A stretch of DNA of 64,000 bases from Prevotella sp. (GTDB taxonomy: Bacteria > Bacteroidota > Bacteroidia > Bacteroidales > Bacteroidaceae). Each line of letters starts with the position of its first letter. Position 1 is the stretch's first letter. The position numbers were made by a program, and so were the translations under genes. Positions 10,291 through 20,450 of this stretch are shown in pieces. The DNA is taken from the NCBI GenBank assembly GCA_022771625.1, contig JALFCW010000120.1:34891-98890 (forward strand), read 5' to 3'. The notes beneath the pieces are model-generated. The model did no database searches. It was given only the letters and a program-made list of their open reading frames with translations, and was not told where the DNA came from.

Positions 10291-13047
10291 TCAGTTTCCC
10301 GCCGGCTTAGTCACATCCACGTCATTAGCCGGACGCCATTTGAATGTCTTCACATCATCAGGCTGTGCGGGGTCGTAGTCTTTCCATTCTGCACGAAGCG
10401 ATTTGACTACTGGCAGATTCAGCTGTTTCATTCCCATAATCACCATCTTAGCCACCTCATAAGCGCCATAGGGGTTAAAGTGGGTATTGTCGGCAAGAGC
10501 CTTTGTCTGGTCGGGGAAGGTGTTTGCTGGGTAGTGGACAAGCGATTCCTTACTGCCCTCATAACCGAGAGTTTCGAAGAAAGTGCGTGTCATGTCATGC
10601 AATTCTATCACCGGCACATTTTCCCTACGTGCCACAGCGCGCATGGCATCGGGATAATCACCATGGGTTTCCTGTATTTTTGTATGAGTTGCCTCATCAA
10701 AGGCACGTCGTTGTGTGGGAGTTACGAAGATGATGTTGCCACCCTTAGCTCTCACTCTGTCGATAAACACCTTGAGATTCTGCGAGAAATTATACCATGC
10801 ACCACTTCCTGCACTGCGCTCCTTCTGGTCATTATGTCCAAACTCACACAACACATAGTCACCCTTCTTCATCTGGGCAATCACCTGATCAAGACGCCCC
10901 TGAGCAATAAACGAACTTGTAGCAAGTCCGCTCTCAGCATGATTGGCAATCACCACGTCGGGACCAAACCATACTGGTGCCATTTGTCCCCAACTTGCAT
11001 ACGGTTCACTGGGTTGGTCGGTCACTGTGGAATTACCACACAGGAATATCTGTGTAGCCACAGTGTCGCGCTCAATCTTCAGTTCCTTTACAGCGGGAGC
11101 TTCACCCGTAAACTCAAGTGTGAGGAAGTCATCCCAAGTGGGATAGTTCTTCTCGCGGTCCTTTATCTTCACGTATTTAAGGTCGGAGATAAACGTAGTT
11201 CGCTTGTTAACAGTAAACTCTACCGTTTTAAACTCACCTTTCTTAGTAGCTACCTCATCCACCATCAGTCTTCTGTTTTCAGTCCTTACTACAGTTTTTC
11301 CCGCCTTTTTCTTAGAACCGAAAACAACAGTCACCTTATAGTTGCCATCGGGCAGTTCTGCAGAATAATAGAAGGGCTCGTTATTCTTCGGGTCACGCTT
11401 GCTCATATCCTCTACAATCGTTGTAGATGAAATAAGATACTTGGCAAGCGATGAATTATTGCGCATAAGTCCCTTTGCCACACTCTTTGCATTCATCTTG
11501 GCACCAGTGAGCGAAGTATGGGTATGGTCGTGGTTGTAGTATGCCTTAGCCTTCTCCCTACCAATCCTGTCAAGGAAGTCGGCCGAGATATTATGCACAT
11601 CCACCAATTCCACTCCTGTTTCCTTCACAACCTCGCGATACCACTTGCCATAAGAGTCATTACGACGCTCTATCTTTCCTCCCGGCCATTCGTTGCGTGG
11701 TGTAAGTGACACGAGAATTGGTGTTGCCCCCTTTTCCCTCACATCCTGTATAAACTTCTTGAGATACCATCCGAAGGAATACACTACTTCATATTTCCCG
11801 CTGTCTGCAAGCTTATACACATGACTTGTGTCCTTGGCGCATGCTATTGTTCCGCGCTGCTTCTGATTGTCAATCGGACCAATATCATTATGTCCGAACT
11901 GAATCAAGACATAGTCACCCGGTTGGAGACTGTTATACACTTTGTCCCAACGTCCCTCGTTGAGGAAGGTACGAGTACTGCGTCCAGCCTTTGCACAGTT
12001 TACACATGTAATCTTATTTTGGTCGAACACGGTGTAAGCCTGTGAACCCCAGCCCCACATACCGTTTTCTTCCTTGTCCTCATTCTTAACAGTACTGTCG
12101 CCTGTGATGAAAACCACCGGTTTGCCCTTCTCGCGCTTCACCTCCTCGGTGGGCAGCTCTACGCCCCGCATCATTGCCTGCAGCGGAGCCAACTTCGGGT
12201 CTTTACTCTCTGCGATACCCTCGGCAGCCGACCTTGCGTTCATCATTGCTCCGAATCGGCTGGTGTGTATATGGTCGGTGTAGAAATGATATTTCTCCTT
12301 CCACGGGCCGTATTTGTCGAGTTTGGATGCAGATATCTCGTTGAGATCGACAAAAGGCACATTTTCCTGTTCAGCCACTTGTCTTGCCCACAAACCAAAA
12401 GTCTTGTTCACTCTTACAATCTTCCCGTTTTCGTCGTATGCGTCACGCGGTGTGAGCGACATAAGTATAGGATTAGCACCCACGGCACGGCAGTCGTTGA
12501 TGTATTTCCTCAGATATTCTCCATAGGTATATACAGTCTCCTTCACTCCTGTCTCCTTGATAGTAACTTTGAGTGTATCCTTGCCTATTCCGGGGATGCT
12601 GGCGCGAGCGCGTCCGCTGTCATATGGTCCATTGTCGTTATGACCTATGGATATGATTACCCAGTCGCCCTTCTGTATTCCCTTGCGCACATCCGGCCAT
12701 AGGCGAGTATAGAAGGTGCGGCTGCTCATTCCTCCTAGAGCCTGGTTTTCCACTGTTATCTTGTTCTCGTCGAAGAAGTCCTGTGCATAATATCCCCATC
12801 CCCACTGTCCGTTGTTGCCATTACCCAACGTACCGTTGCGCATTGTGGAATTGCCAACGAGGAAGAGCACAGGGTTGTTTCCCTTGCGGCTCGTTCCCGC
12901 GGGTATTCGTGCAGTCTTGGCCTTGTTAAGGCTGTCGAGGGTATTATCCACCACCTTGTTGACATCCTCCATAGGTTTTGCCACCTGAGCGATCGTCATT
13001 GATGTAGAGAGCGATATTATTGCTCCCATAAGTATTCTTTTTTTCAT
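10291..13047 (-). CDS. Triple-domain SGNH/GDSL rhamnogalacturonan acetylesterase (CE12-like)
   Basis: 918 aa with three domains: Ser blocks GNSTM, GDSTV, GNSTV; GHND blocks SIGHND, QFGHND, EFGHND; DxxH blocks DHIH, DHTH, DNTH. Confidence 0.93.
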   Translation of the reverse strand: MKKRILMGAIISLSTSMTIAQVAKPMEDVNKVVDNTLDSLNKAKTARIPAGTSRKGNNPVLFLVGNSTMRNGTLGNGNNGQWGWGYYAQDFFDENKITVENQALGGMSSRTFYTRLWPDVRKGIQKGDWVIISIGHNDNGPYDSGRARASIPGIGKDTLKVTIKETGVKETVYTYGEYLRKYINDCRAVGANPILMSLTPRDAYDENGKIVRVNKTFGLWARQVAEQENVPFVDLNEISASKLDKYGPWKEKYHFYTDHIHTSRFGAMMNARSAAEGIAESKDPKLAPLQAMMRGVELPTEEVKREKGKPVVFITGDSTVKNEDKEENGMWGWGSQAYTVFDQNKITCVNCAKAGRSTRTFLNEGRWDKVYNSLQPGDYVLIQFGHNDIGPIDNQKQRGTIACAKDTSHVYKLADSGKYEVVYSFGWYLKKFIQDVREKGATPILVSLTPRNEWPGGKIERRNDSYGKWYREVVKETGVELVDVHNISADFLDRIGREKAKAYYNHDHTHTSLTGAKMNAKSVAKGLMRNNSSLAKYLISSTTIVEDMSKRDPKNNEPFYYSAELPDGNYKVTVVFGSKKKAGKTVVRTENRRLMVDEVATKKGEFKTVEFTVNKRTTFISDLKYVKIKDREKNYPTWDDFLTLEFTGEAPAVKELKIERDTVATQIFLCGNSTVTDQPSEPYASWGQMAPVWFGPDVVIANHAESGLATSSFIAQGRLDQVIAQMKKGDYVLCEFGHNDQKERSAGSGAWYNFSQNLKVFIDRVRAKGGNIIFVTPTQRRAFDEATHTKIQETHGDYPDAMRAVARRENVPVIELHDMTRTFFETLGYEGSKESLVHYPANTFPDQTKALADNTHFNPYGAYEVAKMVIMGMKQLNLPVVKSLRAEWKDYDPAQPDDVKTFKWRPANDVDVTKPAGN

Positions 13048-13087
13048 TTTGTTTATTTAGGTTGTTTCATTATTTCAAAAGTCGATG

Positions 13088-13152
13088 CAAAATTACATAT
13101 TTATATTATACGTACGACAACAATATTTGATTTTTAACGTTTAATATTTGGT
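13088..13152 (-). promoter_or_regulatory. RGAE-GH2 promoter: -7 box CAAAATTA at 13088-13095, operator TTTGAT-N15-TTTGGT at 13126-13152
   Basis: 21-bp half-site period; 30 nt between -7 box and proximal half-site. Confidence 0.6.
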
Positions 13153-15111
13153 TTGTTCCCCAAAAAATATCGTGGGCAGATAGTACCCGAGATGCGGGGG
13201 CTGGTTGTAGCTCACGTTCTGCCATGCCACGGACATTCGGTAGGTGTGGTCGTGCATCAGAGTTGTGACACGGTACTTGGTAGTACAGTTGGTAGTGAAG
13301 ATGTTCAGATGGGAGGCATCGGTGGTATCCCAGAAAATAAGCTCCTCGCGCCAGTCGCCCATAAGGTCTGCCTGCAGATTAGGTGTAGCCTTTGACCAGT
13401 TGCATGACCCCGAATTACCCATCTCGTACAGCATCTTCCCGTTGCCAAGTGGCAGAGGCACAGCCTCCTTTCCGTTCCACTTCATGAGACAAGGGGCAAA
13501 GTGCTGACGCTTTCTGAGATTTCCGAGCAGTTCCTCCTGCAAGTCTCCGTCCCAATAGATGCGGAAGTTCATCGGTAGCATAGTATTAGCAATCACATTG
13601 CCATGTATGTCCTTCACCTCCCTGTTACATATATGCCACATCTCGCAACCGCGGTGATTGGCATCTATGTCAGCACACATGCCACGTCCGGTGTCCTCAT
13701 CACCATGTTCGTGGAATATCAGTTCGCCTGTTCGGGCATCGCGCAGGTCGGCACCGTATGGTCTCGACTCATGCACCATATAAAACTCAAGTCCGGGGCG
13801 ATCGGGGTCGAGGTCGGAGAGATGAAAGGCATCACCATGTCCAAGACCGGTGGAATATAACAGACTTCCATCATTATCGATAGCAGCCGAACCATAGGTT
13901 ATCTCGTCGCATCCGTCACCATCCACATCCGCCACGGCAATGCCATGTGCACCCTGTCCGTATGCCGTAGCTTTCAGTCCAGAAGCGGATTTCACCACCT
14001 TTCCTTCGGCATTAATGAGATTCCATTCCTCAGGGCTGACAGAAGCGTGCAACCATTTCGTGTTGAGCCGCTTACCGTCAAAATCCACCGCCCATAGATA
14101 AGAGCGAGTATAATATCCGCGGCACATCACGGCGCTCGCATTTCTGTTCATACCATCGAGATGAGCCACGCAAGCCAGATATCTCTCGCCACGATTGCCC
14201 TGACATTTCGAGTCGCCCCATCCGGCATATTCCGCCTTACCCCCAACACCATAAGCACGGTTGGGGTTATACCATACGGTGTGCAGAGCCTCGCCTGTCA
14301 TACCGCTGAACACCGTCAGCAATTCCTCGCCTTCGAGTATTCGTCCAAGTTGGTTGCGATAGTCGGCAGAGTTGTCAATCTGGCGTATTGCGGCATCCGT
14401 GGCAGACAGAGTGACAAACTTTCCCTTACCGTCGGTAGAGCCGGGAGCCGTCTTACATATCATCTCAGCCTTACCGTCGCCATCGAAGTCATACACGAGG
14501 AATTGTGTGTAGTGGGCACCGGCACGTATGTTCCGTCCGAGATTGATGCGCCACAGACGCTTGCCAGTCAACTTATAGCAATCTAAGATGACATCACCCG
14601 TATATCCGTCGTGCGAGTTGTCGTGGGCATTCGACGGGTCCCACTTTAAAATCAGTTCGTACTCGCCGTCACCGTCAACATCCCCCACCGAGCAATCGTT
14701 GGGCGAATAGGTATATGAACTTCCGTCGGGAGTGTTTCCGCCGTCGGGGCGTTCAATAGGCATACGATAGAAAAGGTCTCCCCAAGGTGTGATTTCCTTG
14801 GATGTGTTCTCCTTGCCGCCTTGCCTTGCAATGATGCAATATGTGGATGTCACCGTTCCTTCAATATCAGTGAAGTTGGTAGAGTTGATGCCCTTGGCGA
14901 TTGTCTTTCCGTTGCGCACAACATCGAACGTAACATCCTTGGCATCGTCACCGAGAAGTCGCCAGCTGATGAATATACCTTTGTCTTGTGCGGGCAGTGC
15001 CACTACGCCGCGGTCAAGTCGTTCATGAACTGTAGGGGAGATACTTGTCTTCTGTCCCCAAGCCATGCAGATTGTCATGGCAAGTAATACGGTTGCAAAT
15101 GTCTTTTTCAT
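13141..15111 (-). CDS. Rhamnogalacturonan lyase, PL11 (YesW/YesX-like)
   Basis: 656 aa; HERLDRGVVALPAQDKGIFISWRLLGDD, DVDGDGEYELILKWDPSNAHDNS, GLGHGDAFHLSDLDPDRPGLEF, GDWREELIFWD, YNQPPHLGYYLP. Confidence 0.95.
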   Translation of the reverse strand: MKKTFATVLLAMTICMAWGQKTSISPTVHERLDRGVVALPAQDKGIFISWRLLGDDAKDVTFDVVRNGKTIAKGINSTNFTDIEGTVTSTYCIIARQGGKENTSKEITPWGDLFYRMPIERPDGGNTPDGSSYTYSPNDCSVGDVDGDGEYELILKWDPSNAHDNSHDGYTGDVILDCYKLTGKRLWRINLGRNIRAGAHYTQFLVYDFDGDGKAEMICKTAPGSTDGKGKFVTLSATDAAIRQIDNSADYRNQLGRILEGEELLTVFSGMTGEALHTVWYNPNRAYGVGGKAEYAGWGDSKCQGNRGERYLACVAHLDGMNRNASAVMCRGYYTRSYLWAVDFDGKRLNTKWLHASVSPEEWNLINAEGKVVKSASGLKATAYGQGAHGIAVADVDGDGCDEITYGSAAIDNDGSLLYSTGLGHGDAFHLSDLDPDRPGLEFYMVHESRPYGADLRDARTGELIFHEHGDEDTGRGMCADIDANHRGCEMWHICNREVKDIHGNVIANTMLPMNFRIYWDGDLQEELLGNLRKRQHFAPCLMKWNGKEAVPLPLGNGKMLYEMGNSGSCNWSKATPNLQADLMGDWREELIFWDTTDASHLNIFTTNCTTKYRVTTLMHDHTYRMSVAWQNVSYNQPPHLGYYLPTIFFGEQTKY

Positions 15112-15118
15112 AATATCT

Positions 15119-17530
15119 TTATTTAAATAAATACCTCCTTCGGTTTTTATTGAAATCCACGTTCCATTGATCCACGATGATATGATTGTCTATAGCCTTT
15201 ATTTTCAGTGTGTGTCTTCCGGCTGCCAAACCATTCAGTTCAATCTCCCTCACGGTCTGTCCCCTTAGGACATTCAGTTTCCAACGTTCCGAGCGGAATG
15301 GTTCCTTTATTGAGAATACACGCTCCTCACCTCCATCGATACATACCGAGAAACGAATGTCTCCATTGTCGTTTGGTTGTGTGGAGATAAGGGCAATCTT
15401 CATTACGGCATCACCGTTTGTTGACGTGTCGAAATCATATTCGAGAGAACCGCCCTTGGGTATGCTGACGGCATTCATACTGTGCCCGAGCATCTGTATA
15501 GCCTTACAGCCTTCAGATGTTGACAAACACTCATTGGCGTTGCGCGAGATATATTCATACTCATCCATCACAACACTTACATTTAATGAGTCATGCACGT
15601 ATGCAGTGTCAGGCATACCGAAGACTGGCAGGTTGCGGGGATTCATCGACATGAGATGCCTCCATTTTCCACCTGCGAGGTCGTTGTTATAACGTTCTGT
15701 CAGCGTCTTTATCTCTTTGTATGCCTCCAAACTTTGCTCTGCGGCAACAGCATCTCCTGTCTGTCTTGCCTTCTGTGCTAGAAGCAGTTTGCGCGCGTGG
15801 GCATCAGCGGCAAGCACGGGATATACTATTGCAGCAAAATAGGCATCCTTCAATCTTGCGGGGATAATATCTTCCACCTTCTTTACAGTGGCTGAAATAG
15901 AAGCATAACGCCCAAGGTATTCACTGATTTCATGTATAGAAAACTCCGTGTCTTGGATAGGACTAAGTCCGCGGTTGTATTTCTTCTTGTCGAGTTCCAC
16001 CTGTGTCCATCCCATAAACTCAGGGCGACGTTGTGCGCACAGTTTGTAATACTCCTTCATGGCAGGGAAAAGCAACTTGCCCGCGTCATCACCAAACTGG
16101 CGGCAGAGCCAACGCAAGTAATGCTTCTCGACACTCGACTCGTTCACACAGTTGATATCCCATGCCATATCGAGAAAGAGTTCGAGTTGATATCCTGCAA
16201 CCTTCGGGTCGTGCACATTCACTATCCACAGTTTTCGGGCATTGTGGTCGTATGCCGTGCGCATCTCATTGTATATCAGTCCTGGTTGTGTAGTTGTCAG
16301 CCATAGATAATCGTGCGGACGTCCCCAATAGCTTAGGTGGTAGTATATTCCCGCTCCGCCGATACGCTTCTGTTCCTCGTCGTTTGACAGTCTCGTGATA
16401 TAACCGTAGTTGTCGTCACACCACATCAGCGTGACATATTCCGGCACCTTCAGCCCTTTCTCGTATATCTGCAGCACCTCCTTGTAAGGGATGAAGATCT
16501 GCGTTTGCTTTTCAGGCTTGCCTATGTGCTTGGCAATCAGTTCCTGCTGGTCGTTGATTACGCATTGCAGTCCGTCAAACTTCTCTTTCATCGTCTTCGC
16601 TCCTTCCATCGAACCGTCGTGAATGCCACGCATACCGATGGTGAACAGGTTGCCTCCGGCTGAGTATTTCACTTCATTGAGACGCTCCGTCCAATACTTT
16701 TGCACGTTCTCTCTGTTAGTGAAATAGTTGAACGCCCCGCGTTCCCTCACGTTCCACTCACCCGTATTGCTTCTTAACAATGGTTCGCAGTGAGACGAGC
16801 CCACGGCAATGCCGCAACTGTCAGCCACATCCTTAGCACCAGGAGTCTTGAAGAACGACACCGTTCCCTCGTGCATGGCGGGCCAAACGGCATTGGCACG
16901 CAGTCGCATCAGCAGTTGGAACACCTTCTTATAAGTGTCCCTTCCAATAAGCCCCTTTTGTCCTTTCTCGCTCCATGGGCGGATGCTCCAGTCCTCGTCG
17001 TTGATGAATATGCCCCTATATTCCACCGATGCCCCCTGGGTGAAAGAGGTATTGCGATTGATTGAAAGACACGATTTCTTTTCCGGCACCACGTCCCCCC
17101 ACCATATCCAAGGACTCACTCCCGCCATCCTCGACATTTCAAGAATACCGTAAGCAGTGCCTCTACCGTTCTTTCCAACAATGAACACATTTCCGTCGTA
17201 CACCGAAATGGTGAATCCGTCGTATGAGGACATAACCTCATCCACGGGCACATTCTTTCGCGCGAGTTTCTTTCTTAGTTTCTCACTTGCCTTGTCAAGT
17301 TCCACTATCATCAAGACTGCATTATTCGTATGCACAGCTTTCCTGCCCGTGACAGCCGACATATCGTCGGAAAACATGCTGAGGGCCACCTTCACAACGG
17401 GTTCCACATCCGTCAGCACGTTGTATGCCACTGCGTTCTCACCGTCATACCATACAAATTCATCTGTTTTTGCCATTATGGATGACATGGCAAACATCAT
17501 CAGACAGCATATAATACATCTCTTAATCAT
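15119..17530 (-). CDS. GH115 alpha-glucuronidase-like protein
   Basis: YKKVFQLLMRLRANAVWPAMHEG, GIAVGSSHCEPLLRSN, VTLMWCDDNYGYITRLS, YYHLSYWGRPHDYLWL. Start at MIKRCIICC (17530) avoids overlap with the upstream stop. Confidence 0.92.
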   Translation of the reverse strand: MIKRCIICCLMMFAMSSIMAKTDEFVWYDGENAVAYNVLTDVEPVVKVALSMFSDDMSAVTGRKAVHTNNAVLMIVELDKASEKLRKKLARKNVPVDEVMSSYDGFTISVYDGNVFIVGKNGRGTAYGILEMSRMAGVSPWIWWGDVVPEKKSCLSINRNTSFTQGASVEYRGIFINDEDWSIRPWSEKGQKGLIGRDTYKKVFQLLMRLRANAVWPAMHEGTVSFFKTPGAKDVADSCGIAVGSSHCEPLLRSNTGEWNVRERGAFNYFTNRENVQKYWTERLNEVKYSAGGNLFTIGMRGIHDGSMEGAKTMKEKFDGLQCVINDQQELIAKHIGKPEKQTQIFIPYKEVLQIYEKGLKVPEYVTLMWCDDNYGYITRLSNDEEQKRIGGAGIYYHLSYWGRPHDYLWLTTTQPGLIYNEMRTAYDHNARKLWIVNVHDPKVAGYQLELFLDMAWDINCVNESSVEKHYLRWLCRQFGDDAGKLLFPAMKEYYKLCAQRRPEFMGWTQVELDKKKYNRGLSPIQDTEFSIHEISEYLGRYASISATVKKVEDIIPARLKDAYFAAIVYPVLAADAHARKLLLAQKARQTGDAVAAEQSLEAYKEIKTLTERYNNDLAGGKWRHLMSMNPRNLPVFGMPDTAYVHDSLNVSVVMDEYEYISRNANECLSTSEGCKAIQMLGHSMNAVSIPKGGSLEYDFDTSTNGDAVMKIALISTQPNDNGDIRFSVCIDGGEERVFSIKEPFRSERWKLNVLRGQTVREIELNGLAAGRHTLKIKAIDNHIIVDQWNVDFNKNRRRYLFK

Positions 17531-17532
17531 AG

Positions 17533-20403
17533 TTATTTCCAATTTCTTATTGTTTCCTGCATGAAAATGGCATCCATTGTCCATGTGGCACAGTCATTTG
17601 TCCATATAGAAGCCTTTTGTGACAGCGGAAGATTATTGACAAGACTATCCCATGCGGCCTTAGCTGTAGGAGCATTGCCTTGCCATGCGGCATAAGCCTG
17701 CAGACGTGGTATTCTGAACTTATTGTGCTTTATTTCCCATGCTTTCTCCTTATATTGACTACAGAACAATCTCCATAAATAGAAGAATTTAGGATCATCT
17801 ATTGACAATTGAAGTTCGTTGAGAAGTTCAAATCCACCCATTATCGGCATAAGATGGTTGGTAGTCTGCTCATCAGGCATATCAGTAGATATTACACCTG
17901 TTGCCGGGTCATATCCTAAAGCCAATGGTCCCTGGAAGAAATGGTGAGGCAATCCGATTATTGATTTCATGCCTGCCAACAATTTGTCGCGATACTTTGT
18001 ATTACCAAATCGTTCCCATTCAGCGAGCCAGTTGGAGGCATAGCCAACCCAGTCGGGCCCGATCCTAAGTCTGGCAGGAGCTAAACAAGGATATTTGTCC
18101 CTTGGTTGGGCAAGGCGCATAGGGTCGAGGGTATAAAGCAGGGTATCTGCATCCGCCACCTCGTGGATGATGTCACCAAGCCGGTCGTCTGCTGTTAGAT
18201 AAAAGAGGAATCTGTTCCACCAAGCCTCGCTAATTCTTGACTCCTTGGCTCCACATCCCCAATGCACAACATTATGGCGACTGCCCAGTCCTGAATGTGG
18301 ACCGAAGTGATAGGTGTCAACCTCTGAGCAATGTCGGGTCATAGCCTCAGCCATACGCCATACCCTGCTGTCGGCAGTGCGCAGAAACTGATACCAGAAC
18401 ATCGTGGGTGAAGCCAGTTCGGTATTGTCCCAGGCATAGCCTCCCACGTCATAACGCCACTCGTCGCGACTTGTGTCGTAGCCGTGCATCACGTCTCCAT
18501 AGTTGAAGAACCCATACCATCCATGTCGCTCTATTTCCCTTTCATAAAAGTCCATGATACCGCCAAGCGTGCCTTCTATGAGTGAGTCACGACTATTCTC
18601 CATTATTGGAAGACTCCATATACCGAATGCCCTCTTGCGGTGAAGATAGTCGGGTGTTGGCAGTAATACACAATCATCGTAATAGTCGGGATTAATATAT
18701 ATTATACTTGTGCGAGCTATTCCCCATGCAGTGCTCATACCTGGCTGCACGTCCTCGTAGGCATATTCCAACGAATGGGGAATGGTGTCGTAATGAACGA
18801 AACAGAAAGGCTCTGCCTCTGGAGAATAAAGACTGACGATGACGGATGCCGAGTCGCCCCTTGCTCCGTCAACCTGCAGTGTGGACGGATAACTCTGCCA
18901 GAAATCCTTCAGTCGAAATACAGTTGAAGAAACACTGTCACCAATCTCTACCCTACCTCCACTTCTATTGCCTTCGATAGTTCCAATCCATGGACTGATG
19001 CTTGTAGCGCGCTTTCTTATAGAGTAGCCATTTGGAGACAGTTGACTAAGTCTAAAGCCATCCCACTTGGCGATTTGCCGGAGAGTTTCAAGTGTCTTGT
19101 TGTCTTTCTTCTCCATATCTATCGGCCGGCGGGAAATAAGTGGTTGCACAGACATTCTGCTGCGGTCGTCAAACTTTACATATCTTTCGAAAGCCTCACC
19201 ATGCATTGGCACCTTGAAACGGATTGAAAGTTCTTTGAGTCCCTCTTTATTTAGTATGCTGTCAACCAATAAGGTATGCACAAATTTCACCTGTTTGCTT
19301 CCTTTATAAGTGTAAGCCCTAATGACAAAGTTGTCACCCGTGAACTTATGTACAGTAGAAATATTGCCCTTTCTTTCTACAATATGTTCCACTATGGGGC
19401 ACTCCTTATTATTGAGCGTCACTGTAAATGGAGGTATTACGCCTTCAGTCAATGACACTTCGCCATACCCCTTCGTTTTTCTATTCTTGGAATTCTTTTT
19501 GATGCCCTCCTTTGAAAGAATACAGGAATCCACCCCTTGTGGTATGACAGCCGTAAAGGCTTGCCATTTTGCACTTCCGTCACTCCACGATGCAAGTCTT
19601 CGGGTTTCCAATCCGATGTTTTCACCCTTGTCTGTCTTTAGGACAAAAGCGTAATCGTTTTCTTTCACCTCACCCTGGTCGAAAGGAACCCCAAAGGTAA
19701 CAGCACCTTGTCCCTTACCTCCAATCCATTTCAGCACTATGCCGTCATGGTCAGGATCTGTACAAGAATATCTGAAATTTTTCATTTCAGCATGGGCTAG
19801 CGTCGTCCTAAAACCAAAATAACCGCTCTTTAATGGTTTAGGGTCAACGTAATCCACCAAACATTCGCCGTCAATAATATATCTCACCCTACCGTCAATA
19901 GCCTCAAGTCGGATATGATACCAATGGTTGGCCTTTATTAGATGTTCTTTATCGGTATATTCCCTGAGAATAATAGGTTTCAGCCACTCTTCTTCAACTG
20001 ACGGGGCATAGCCAGTATAACGTCGAAAACGTGTCGTAGTGTTCCAGTTGCCACCATAACCCAGATAATACATTTTCAGCGCATAGTTATTAGCAAACTT
20101 TCCTCCATAGCCTCCACATTTGTCAGCCATCCAGAAACAGTTGAGGTCACTGACACGGATGTTTCCCTTGTCATCACGGAATTGAGGATCGGAGACGATA
20201 CGGGCGTCATATTCAATGATGGTGTTGCCCGTCATTCTGTTGGTATTCCAAAGTGTAAGACCTTTTGGCGCAATAATCGTAGTCACGCCATCTTGTGTGG
20301 TGACTGATGACGAGGCATCCTCTGCCTCTATCCACCAATCGCCATTAGCATTTGCCGAAATGCCAATTGCCGAAAGAAGAATAATAATAAGCAGTCTTCC
20401 CAT
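17533..20403 (-). CDS. PcRGLX/YetA-like (PL26-like) exo-rhamnogalacturonan lyase family protein with N-terminal DUF6250-like domain
   Basis: 956 aa; N-terminal GLTLWNTNRMTGNTIIEYDARIV..., then KWIGGKGQGAVTFGVPFDQGEVKENDYAFVLKTDKGENIGLETRRLASWSDGSAKWQAF. Confidence 0.7.
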   Translation of the reverse strand: MGRLLIIILLSAIGISANANGDWWIEAEDASSSVTTQDGVTTIIAPKGLTLWNTNRMTGNTIIEYDARIVSDPQFRDDKGNIRVSDLNCFWMADKCGGYGGKFANNYALKMYYLGYGGNWNTTTRFRRYTGYAPSVEEEWLKPIILREYTDKEHLIKANHWYHIRLEAIDGRVRYIIDGECLVDYVDPKPLKSGYFGFRTTLAHAEMKNFRYSCTDPDHDGIVLKWIGGKGQGAVTFGVPFDQGEVKENDYAFVLKTDKGENIGLETRRLASWSDGSAKWQAFTAVIPQGVDSCILSKEGIKKNSKNRKTKGYGEVSLTEGVIPPFTVTLNNKECPIVEHIVERKGNISTVHKFTGDNFVIRAYTYKGSKQVKFVHTLLVDSILNKEGLKELSIRFKVPMHGEAFERYVKFDDRSRMSVQPLISRRPIDMEKKDNKTLETLRQIAKWDGFRLSQLSPNGYSIRKRATSISPWIGTIEGNRSGGRVEIGDSVSSTVFRLKDFWQSYPSTLQVDGARGDSASVIVSLYSPEAEPFCFVHYDTIPHSLEYAYEDVQPGMSTAWGIARTSIIYINPDYYDDCVLLPTPDYLHRKRAFGIWSLPIMENSRDSLIEGTLGGIMDFYEREIERHGWYGFFNYGDVMHGYDTSRDEWRYDVGGYAWDNTELASPTMFWYQFLRTADSRVWRMAEAMTRHCSEVDTYHFGPHSGLGSRHNVVHWGCGAKESRISEAWWNRFLFYLTADDRLGDIIHEVADADTLLYTLDPMRLAQPRDKYPCLAPARLRIGPDWVGYASNWLAEWERFGNTKYRDKLLAGMKSIIGLPHHFFQGPLALGYDPATGVISTDMPDEQTTNHLMPIMGGFELLNELQLSIDDPKFFYLWRLFCSQYKEKAWEIKHNKFRIPRLQAYAAWQGNAPTAKAAWDSLVNNLPLSQKASIWTNDCATWTMDAIFMQETIRNWK

Positions 20404-20450
20404 ACTGATTATTTCAATGTTGTATATACTTGTTAAATCACGAATGACAA

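Noticed and set aside
10480-11430. 316-aa plus-strand ORF
   Set aside because: Antisense to the third domain of the rhamnogalacturonan acetylesterase; no RBS/promoter or family signal.
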